Part shown: piece by piece, positions 43,278 to 50,196 of the stretch
How the letters are laid out: the number at the start of each line of letters is the position of its first letter
How positions within the stretch are numbered: position 1 is the stretch's first letter
NCBI GenBank assembly: GCA_903894975.1
Contig: CAITSE010000303.1
Location: 1-50,196 of the forward strand
Reading direction: 5' to 3'
Length of the DNA: 50,196 nucleotides
DNA from: an uncultured Lentisphaerota bacterium
GTDB lineage: Bacteria; Verrucomicrobiota; Lentisphaeria; Oligosphaerales; CAITYL01
Made by a program: the position numbers and the translations under genes
The notes under the pieces: model-generated
What the model was told of the DNA's origin: nothing
Databases searched by the model: none
What the model saw: only the letters and a program-made list of their open reading frames with translations

Positions 43278-45929
43278 ATGATACATTCTTTCCCGTTAGA
43301 TTCCGCCGTTTCCCGCCGCGGCCGCCGGCTGGCCGGACGGGGCATTCTCTTTCTGGCTGCGACCTTGTTCCTGGCCGTTGCCCCCGTTCCCGCCACCCCC
43401 GCCGCCGGTCTCGCTTTCTGGCGCACCTCCAATCCCGACGGCGCCGAACCTGGCGATTTTCCCGCCCGCACCAAAGGCCGCCGGGCCATGGCCGATGGAA
43501 TCACCGACTCCGCCACCACCTTCTTCCGCGAATACCGCGAGGCCGCCGCCACCCGCGAACCGGCCTATTCCGATGCCTCTCTGTTTCTCCTCCAGGCCTA
43601 CTTCCGCCAGGGTCGGACCGAGGACGCCATTCAGGTGCTGGCCGAGCGTGACGCCGCCAAAACCCACGGCCTGCTCCACGACCAGGACTTGGTCGAAAAA
43701 CTCCGCTACTGGCGCGGCATCCTCCTCTCCATGCAAGGCCGTTGGGCGGAAGCGCGCGACCAGTTCCAACCCGTCGCCGCCAAAGCCGAACACAAAGACA
43801 CCCAAGCGCTGGCGCTCCAAGCCTTGGGCAACGCCTGCGCCCGTCTCGGCGACTGGAAGGCCGCCGCCAACGCCTGCGAACGCTTTCTGGCAGAATTCCC
43901 TAAAAACCGCGAAGCCCCCGCCGTCACCTTCAATCTCTTCAAATGCGCCCTCGGCCTCCACGATTTCAAACGTGCGGAGACCATCCTTGCCGACGCTCTC
44001 GCCAAGCTCCCTCCGGAGAATGTGCGCACTCCTACCCTGTACCGCACCCTCCTCCTGCTGGCCGCAGGCGACAACGCCGCGGCCTGGAAACAATTCGACC
44101 TCTGCGCCAGGGGCGCAGGGCCGGAACCGCCGCCGGCCGACTTCTGGCTGGCCGCCGTGCGCGTGGCCGACAGCCTGACCGTCGCGGGACGCCCGGCCGA
44201 CGCCCAGATTATCCTGCAATCAGCCTTGACCACCGCCCCCTCCCCCGCCGACCTGCGCCAAACCCGCATGCGTCTGGCTGACGTCCTCCTGGCCCAGGGA
44301 AAGGAAGAGGCGGCCGCCGCCCTGCTCGAAGCGTTCCGCAAGGAATTCCCCGGCAAGCCAGAAACCCCCGCCGCCGCCCTCAAACTCGGCGATATTCTGC
44401 GCAAGGCTGGCAATTATCTGGCCGCGGCCGACCGCTTCCGGGAAATCACCGCCGACACCAGCCTGGCCACCAATCTCCGCTACGAAGCCGGCCTGCGCCA
44501 GGCCGGCTGCCTCCGCGAAGTCGGCCAATACGCCGCCGCCAGTCGCGCCTTCGAACAAGCCGCCGCCCTGGCCGTTACCCCGGACCGCAAGGCCGAAACC
44601 CTCATGCAGGCCGCCGATGCCGCGTTCGCCATCGGCAGTTTCGGCCAGGCCGCCGCCTGGTTCGCCACCGCCGCCGACCTGGCCCCAGACACACCCGCCG
44701 CCGAAAACGCGCGTTTCAACCAGGCCATGGCCAAAGCCCGCGAAGGCCAGGCCGCCAAAGCCGCCGAACTCTTCGCCGGCTTCCTCAAAACCTACCCCGC
44801 CAGCAAACTTTCCGTTCAGGCCGAACTGGAACAGGGCGTTGCCCTGCGCGACAGCGGCAACACCGTCGCCGCCGCCGCCACCCTCCTGCGCCTGGCCCAG
44901 AATCATCCCGCCGACGCCCTCGCCCCCCAGGCACTCCTGGACGCCCATCTCGCCGAAGTCGCCGACGGACGCCTGGACCAGGCCAACCGCATCCTCGGCC
45001 AATTCCTGGAAAAATATCCCGCCTCCCCTCTCGCCCCCCGCGCCCTCTACGAACGCGCCCGCCTCGCTTTCCGCGCCGGCCGCGCCGAACCCGCCCTGGC
45101 TGACTGCCGCCTCTTTCTCGAACGCCATCCCCAATCCCCGCTCGCCGCCGACGTGCTCATGTGGATCGGCGATTATCAGCTCACCGCCGGCCTGCGCGCC
45201 CAGGCCGAAGCCACCTGGCTCGACCTGGCCGCCCGTTTCCCCGCCTCCCCTCTCGCCCCCCAGGCTATCCTGGAAGCCGCCAAAAGCGCCCTGCTCCGCC
45301 AGGATACGACCCGCGCCCAGGCTCTGACCGACCAGCTCCAGAAGGATCTGCCCGCCGGCAGCGCCGCCCCGGCCTTCGCCGTTCAAGCCGAACTCCTCCG
45401 CGGCGACATCCTCGCCGAACAGGGACGTTATGCCGATGCTCTGACCCATTTCCGCAAGGCCGCCGAAACCGCCAATGCGTCCCCCCTCACCGCCACCGCC
45501 CGCGCCCGGTCCGGAGACATGCTCTACGCTCTCGCCGACGGCGGCGCCAAGGACGACCCCAACCTCCTCCAAGCCGCAGAAATCTTCTCCGCCCTCAGCC
45601 GCGACCCGGCCATGGCCCCCGGTGACCGCGAAAATGCCCGCTACCGCCTGGGCAAGGTCCGGGAAAAACTCACCCAGAATGATCAGGCCGTGGCCGAATA
45701 CCTGGCCGTCCTCTATGAATATGAAGACGACCTCAAGGCCGGACGCCCCCGCGACTGGACCGGCTTTGTCCGCGCCGGCTTTGACGCCGCCCGCCTCCTC
45801 ACCCTCCAGGAACGATGGGAGGAAGCCGCCCGCATCTACCAGCGCGTCGCCGCCGCCGGCCTCCCCGAATCCCCCGAGGCCGCGCTCAAAGCCAAAGAAC
45901 TCCGCGCCGCCCATCACCTCGACCGGTAA
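43278..45929 (+). CDS. Large TPR-repeat protein (YbgF/BamD-like outer-membrane assembly TPRs)
   Basis: 883 aa, N-terminal hydrophobic segment, many TPR-like units (AxxxFxxFLxxYPxSxLAxxAxLExAxLxxxxG). Confidence 0.9.
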   Translation: MIHSFPLDSAVSRRGRRLAGRGILFLAATLFLAVAPVPATPAAGLAFWRTSNPDGAEPGDFPARTKGRRAMADGITDSATTFFREYREAAATREPAYSDASLFLLQAYFRQGRTEDAIQVLAERDAAKTHGLLHDQDLVEKLRYWRGILLSMQGRWAEARDQFQPVAAKAEHKDTQALALQALGNACARLGDWKAAANACERFLAEFPKNREAPAVTFNLFKCALGLHDFKRAETILADALAKLPPENVRTPTLYRTLLLLAAGDNAAAWKQFDLCARGAGPEPPPADFWLAAVRVADSLTVAGRPADAQIILQSALTTAPSPADLRQTRMRLADVLLAQGKEEAAAALLEAFRKEFPGKPETPAAALKLGDILRKAGNYLAAADRFREITADTSLATNLRYEAGLRQAGCLREVGQYAAASRAFEQAAALAVTPDRKAETLMQAADAAFAIGSFGQAAAWFATAADLAPDTPAAENARFNQAMAKAREGQAAKAAELFAGFLKTYPASKLSVQAELEQGVALRDSGNTVAAAATLLRLAQNHPADALAPQALLDAHLAEVADGRLDQANRILGQFLEKYPASPLAPRALYERARLAFRAGRAEPALADCRLFLERHPQSPLAADVLMWIGDYQLTAGLRAQAEATWLDLAARFPASPLAPQAILEAAKSALLRQDTTRAQALTDQLQKDLPAGSAAPAFAVQAELLRGDILAEQGRYADALTHFRKAAETANASPLTATARARSGDMLYALADGGAKDDPNLLQAAEIFSALSRDPAMAPGDRENARYRLGKVREKLTQNDQAVAEYLAVLYEYEDDLKAGRPRDWTGFVRAGFDAARLLTLQERWEEAARIYQRVAAAGLPESPEAALKAKELRAAHHLDR

Positions 45930-46052
45930 AGAGCGGGTCTGTGGCCTGTGGTCTGTGGGTGGTGGGGAAACGGAAAATCCCGCCCCATCTGCGAAAATCT
46001 ACGTAATCTGCGGATGAAAAAAACGCGTTCAAACCCAATCTTGGGATAGCAC

Positions 46053-47837
46053 ATGAAAATCCTGAAAAAACTCCACCCCGCTCTGTTTGCCCTGATCCTC
46101 CCGGTGTTATCCGCCGCCACGCCCGTGCCGGAAGGCGGAATTCTGGTGATCCCCGCCGACGCCATCGCCGGAATGCGCGAGACCACCACATCGAAATACG
46201 GAACCTTGACCCGCGTCAAAATCGCGGGCCAGCCGTTCGCGGAGGCGCTCCGCTGCGAGATCGCCACGCACCCGGTGCACCCGTGGGACATCCAGTTCAA
46301 GTTCCTCACCACACACCGCATCGAGAAAGACGAAATTCTCTGGGCGCGCTTTTATGCGCGGACGGTCGCCGCCAGGACCGAGAGCGGCGAGGGCCACGTC
46401 AACGCGATCTTCGAGAAAAACAGCCCGCCGAATGAAAAGTCGTTGAGCTTCGATGTCGACCTGGGGCGCGAGTGGAAAGAGTATTTCCTGCCATTCAAGG
46501 CCCGCGAGGCCTACGAACCCGGCAAGGCGACCGCGGGCTTCCATCTCGGCGTCCAGGAACAGACAGTCGAGATCGCCGACCTCGCCGTCTACACCTTCGG
46601 CAGGGACTTTGACCTGGCACGGCTGCCGCGCACCAAGGTCACCTACGCGGGCCAGGCCGCCGACGCACCGTGGCGCGCCGCCGCCGACGCCCGCATCGAA
46701 AAGATCCGCAAAGGCGACCTCACGGTCACCGTGACCGATGCGGCGGGGAAGCCGGTTCCCGGCGCGGACGTCGCCGTCGCCATGAAGCGCCACGCCTTCG
46801 GCTGGGGTTCCGCCGTGACCGCCAAGGGCATCCTGCGGCAGGATGCAGACGGCGAAAAATACCGCGCCGTCATCGCGAAGACCTTCACCCGCGTCGTGTT
46901 CGAAAACGACCTCAAGTGGCAGAGCTGGGACATCCCCGCCAATCGCCAGAACACCCTGCAGGCGGCCGCCTGGCTGCGGGCCCGGAACATCGAGCTTCGC
47001 GGCCACAACCTCATCTGGCCCGCGTGGAGATACTCGCCGCAGGACCTGCAAAAGCTCAAGGACAATCCCGAGGCGCTGCGGCAGCGGATCAACAGCCACA
47101 TCCGGGACGAAGCCGGCGCCATGAAGGGGCTGGTCGTGGACTGGGACGTCATCAACGAACCGTACAACAACCATGACGTCATGGACATCCTCGGCGACGG
47201 CGAAATGATCGCCTGGTTCAAGCTCGCCCACAGCCTCGATCCCGGGGCGCGTTTGTACGTCAACGACTTCGCCATCCTCTCCGCCGGCGGCCTGGACAAG
47301 GCGCACCAAGATCACTTCGAGAAGACCCTGCGCCTGCTCAAGGACGGCGGCGCGCCGATCACGAGCCTCGGCATGCAGTCGCACTTCGGCGGCACGCCCA
47401 CGCCGCCCGAACGGATGCTGGCCATCCTCGACCGCTACGCCGCGCTCGGCCTCGACATCTCCATCACCGAACACGACATCGACTCCTCTGACGAACAGCT
47501 CCAGGCCGACTTCACCCGCGACTTTCTGACCACCACCTTCAGCCATCCGTCGGTGGTCGCAGTTCTGACCTGGGGATTCTGGGAAAAGTCACACTGGAAG
47601 CCCGACGCCGCCTACTACCGCGGCGACTGGTCGGTGACCCCCGCCGGCCAGGCCTGGCTCGATCTCGTGATGAAAAAATGGTGGACGAACACGACGCTCA
47701 AAACCGCCGCGGACGGCACTGCCCGCACGCGCGGCTTCCTCGGCGACTACGAAATCACGGTCAGACACGACGGCACGACCAAAACCGTCCCCGCCAAGCT
47801 GACGGCGGCGGGCACGACCATCGTGATTGGGCTGTGA
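46053..47837 (+). CDS. Secreted glycoside hydrolase family 10 endo-1,4-beta-xylanase
   Basis: Signal peptide; FTRVVFENDLKWQSWD, LRGHNLIWP, VVDWDVINEPYNNH (acid/base Glu), LDISITEHDID (nucleophile Glu). Confidence 0.94.
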   Translation: MKILKKLHPALFALILPVLSAATPVPEGGILVIPADAIAGMRETTTSKYGTLTRVKIAGQPFAEALRCEIATHPVHPWDIQFKFLTTHRIEKDEILWARFYARTVAARTESGEGHVNAIFEKNSPPNEKSLSFDVDLGREWKEYFLPFKAREAYEPGKATAGFHLGVQEQTVEIADLAVYTFGRDFDLARLPRTKVTYAGQAADAPWRAAADARIEKIRKGDLTVTVTDAAGKPVPGADVAVAMKRHAFGWGSAVTAKGILRQDADGEKYRAVIAKTFTRVVFENDLKWQSWDIPANRQNTLQAAAWLRARNIELRGHNLIWPAWRYSPQDLQKLKDNPEALRQRINSHIRDEAGAMKGLVVDWDVINEPYNNHDVMDILGDGEMIAWFKLAHSLDPGARLYVNDFAILSAGGLDKAHQDHFEKTLRLLKDGGAPITSLGMQSHFGGTPTPPERMLAILDRYAALGLDISITEHDIDSSDEQLQADFTRDFLTTTFSHPSVVAVLTWGFWEKSHWKPDAAYYRGDWSVTPAGQAWLDLVMKKWWTNTTLKTAADGTARTRGFLGDYEITVRHDGTTKTVPAKLTAAGTTIVIGL

Positions 47838-47921
47838 GAACGCGGCACGGCGAATGAAGAACCCCGCCCCAAGGGTGCGAGGTATCCAACAGCCAAACCC
47901 CCAAACCCGAGAGCCTTCCGT

Positions 47922-48200
47922 TTTCAGCCCCAAGGGGGCGCACCATAACAGCCTAGGGCAGAGCGTAGCGTCGCCCTAGGATTCCGTTACGACACCGGTT
48001 GAGCCCTGAAAGGGCGACCCATGGGAATTTCTCCTGCCATGCACAACCCAAATGGTTCGCCCCTACAGGGCTCATCTTTCCTTTTCGATCCAACCTGGGG
48101 CGTTGCCCCAGGCTATTATGGAACCGCGCCTTCAGCGCTCCGATCTATCGAAATCCTTAAGCGACCCAGAGGGTCGGGGTATTGACCCCCACTAGGAATA
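47922..48200 (+). repeat. Extragenic repeat copy B (longer form)
   Basis: Same outer segments as copy A plus a 97-nt internal block (48025-48121). Confidence 0.9.
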
Positions 48201-48255
48201 AGACCGCGCAATCCGATCCCGCCAGGGGTTCGGGACACATGAAGCGCGCTCTTGA

Positions 48256-48963
48256 TCAGTTCCGAATCGGGGCCGGCGGCACAAACACGGCCGGACGCAC
48301 ATAGACCGGCTGGCAGGAGTCGGCGGCGGCCTCGTCCGTGGCGGGCCAGGGCTGGCCGGGCACGTCAAGCAGAAATTCCGCCGCAACCTGTTCCCGCGAA
48401 AGTAATTTCACGATCGCGTTTTCCAGCAGCAACGGGGCAAACCGCTCCAGGTGCGCGGTGACCGCCAGCCGGCAGGACAGCACCACCCGCACCGCTTCCG
48501 CCGGATCGGCGACCCGCGCGGGCTGCGCCTCGCTCCAACCCCCGGCGTCATGACGCCAGACGGAAACCAGAATCTGCCGCTGCCGGGCATCGTGCAGCAC
48601 GGCGACTTCGCCGATATCTTCACCGGCCGCGGCGGCTGCCCAGGCGTCGCGGGCCAGGGCCAGGCTGCTCGGCAGGCCGCGCAGAGGCGCGCCGCCCGCC
48701 GCCGCCACGCCCTGGATGAAGGCGATGCCGGCCCGGAGTCCGGAAAAACTGCCGGGGCCGGTGCCGACGGTCCAGCGGTCGATGCCTGCCAGGGTCAGTC
48801 CGGCCGCCGCCAGCCGCTCTTCAATCCACAGGGCCAGCCGGCTGTCGCTGTCGCGGCCGCTCAGCGCTTCGCCGGCCTGCACCACCAACTGCCCGTCGCG
48901 CCGGACGGCAAGGGCCACGCCCTGGGAGGTATCCAGCGCCGCTTCTGTCCGGAAAAGAGTCAC
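48256..48963 (-). CDS. tsaB: tRNA threonylcarbamoyladenosine biosynthesis protein TsaB
   Basis: TSQGVALAVRRDGQLV, VGTGPGSFSGLRAGIAFIQGVAAAGGAPLRGLPSS. Confidence 0.92.
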   Translation of the reverse strand: MTLFRTEAALDTSQGVALAVRRDGQLVVQAGEALSGRDSDSRLALWIEERLAAAGLTLAGIDRWTVGTGPGSFSGLRAGIAFIQGVAAAGGAPLRGLPSSLALARDAWAAAAAGEDIGEVAVLHDARQRQILVSVWRHDAGGWSEAQPARVADPAEAVRVVLSCRLAVTAHLERFAPLLLENAIVKLLSREQVAAEFLLDVPGQPWPATDEAAADSCQPVYVRPAVFVPPAPIRN

Positions 48964-49079
48964 ATCGATCCCCGATCCTGGGAAAAACGTTTTGAACAGA
49001 AGCTCGCAAAGAACACAAAGATTTTTAGGTCCAAACCCCTTTGTGACCGTCGCGCCCTTCTGTTCAACAACGTCGGAGC

Positions 49080-49712
49080 TTATCCGGCGTTGACCGAGAG
49101 CAGTTCGACTTCGAACACCAGCGTGGCGTTGGGGCCGATGGCGCGGCCGGCGCCGCGCTCGCCGTAGGCCAGCTTGGCGGGAATGACAAAGCGGTTTTTG
49201 CCGCCGGCCTTCATGAGCTGGACGCCTTCGGTCCAGCCGGGAATGACCTGGTTCAGGGCAAAGGTGGCGGGTTCGTTGCGTTCCACGGAACTGTCGAACA
49301 CCGTGCCGTCCATCAGGGTTCCGGTGTAGTGAACCGTCACCTCGTCGGTCGCGGCGGGGCGGACGCCGGAACCTTCCTTCAGAACCTCGTACTGCAGGCC
49401 GCTGGCGGTGGTAGTCACGCCGGGCTTCTTGCCGTTCTTGGCCAGGAATTCGGCGCCTTCGCGGAGATTGCCTTCGCCGGCCTGGCCTTGGGCGGCGGCC
49501 GCATGGCTCTTCATCTTCTCCTGGAATTCACCCATGACCTTCTGGAACTCCTCCGGGGACATCTGCGGCTTGCCGCCGCCGAACAAATCCGCCACGGCGG
49601 CGCAGAACACCGCGGTATCCATCTTGAAAGGCAGACGCTGCAGGGAAGAGCCCACGTCAAGGCCGAGGGCATAGCTCAGCTTGCGGTCTGGGGTGTCGAG
49701 ATTCACGCTCAT
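49080..49712 (-). CDS. FKBP-type peptidyl-prolyl cis-trans isomerase with N-terminal dimerisation-like domain
   Basis: DRKLSYALGLDVGSSL; VTVHYTGTLMDGTVFDSSVERNEPATFALNQVIPGWTEGVQLMKAGGKNRFVIPAKLAYGERGAG. Confidence 0.95.
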   Translation of the reverse strand: MSVNLDTPDRKLSYALGLDVGSSLQRLPFKMDTAVFCAAVADLFGGGKPQMSPEEFQKVMGEFQEKMKSHAAAAQGQAGEGNLREGAEFLAKNGKKPGVTTTASGLQYEVLKEGSGVRPAATDEVTVHYTGTLMDGTVFDSSVERNEPATFALNQVIPGWTEGVQLMKAGGKNRFVIPAKLAYGERGAGRAIGPNATLVFEVELLSVNAG

Positions 49713-50196
49713 GGCGACGAGTCCTTGGTTCGCTGCGGTGCGGGGTTTCGCCCGGGCCCGGCCCGGACGGCGCGGCCGGCCCCGCGGTCCGCGACCGCCG
49801 GCTCCGGCTGACAAGACAAAGGCAGAACCATAGAACCCGAATCGGGGTAAGCAAACAGGAATTTACTGGCTCAATGACAAAAGGTCTGTGGTCTGTAGGC
49901 CTGTGCCTGGTGGTAAAGACAATTAGTCGGACTGAGTACCTTCCGCTGAACCTTAATTCCTTTAGCAATTCCGTTTGCGCCCTTTCGCGGAATTTCGCGG
50001 ACAAAAAAGGCTGTTGGTGAATAATCCAGGCGAAGGAAGTGACAGGCACCCAAAACGGCGGCGGCAGATTACATTTTACCATCTCAATCTCAAGCCCCGA
50101 ACCCCCTCTGTCCCCGCTGGCCGCCAAGGGTAATACCAATTAAAAATCAACCCGAGATACTATTCGCGTTCATTGGCGTTCATTAGCGGTTCAAAA

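Noticed and set aside
44220-45917. 565-aa Gly-rich minus-strand ORF (and 43296..44219) opposite the TPR protein
   Set aside because: Shadow of GCC-rich alanine codons; resembles a glycine-rich protein only because GCC reads GGC on the reverse strand.
46107-47546. 479-aa minus-strand ORF opposite the GH10 xylanase
   Set aside because: Antisense shadow; GH10 catalytic motifs are on the plus strand.
1-50196. tRNA, rRNA or CRISPR loci
   Set aside because: None recognised on reading either strand; a tRNAscan/Infernal run would be needed to exclude them formally.

Overview
Chromosomal window from a GC-rich bacterium. The gene mix and the many palindromic intergenic repeats suggest the PVC group (Verrucomicrobiota, Lentisphaerota, Kiritimatiellota or Planctomycetota); this is inference, not proven. 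The left 8.3 kb is a type I restriction-modification locus: hsdM (cut by the window edge), a truncated RhuM-like ORF, hsdS, a small conserved-looking ORF, an ImmA/IrrE-like ORF that lacks HExxH, and hsdR. The rest is mostly housekeeping and carbohydrate-related genes: lgt, RluD- and RsuA-type pseudouridine synthases, CreD, argB, rlmN, nrdJ, tsaB, FKBP, GH38, GH10, a sialate O-acetylesterase, an ExeA/GspB-like pair, a TrkA-N K+ channel, and TPR and LysM proteins. The most interesting signals are: (1) the two-gene insert with a pseudo-peptidase inside the RM operon; (2) a palindromic element lying in frame in the 5' end of hsdS; (3) two copies of a 69-nt hairpin element whose terminal CTAG supplies the stop codon of two unrelated genes; (4) several other dispersed hairpin repeat families, some read through as coding sequence; (5) a one-base frameshift in the ExeA-like ATPase; (6) proteins with altered catalytic motifs (a GH38-like mannosidase and a class III cyclase homology domain). 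All family calls come from reading motifs by eye; no searches were run.
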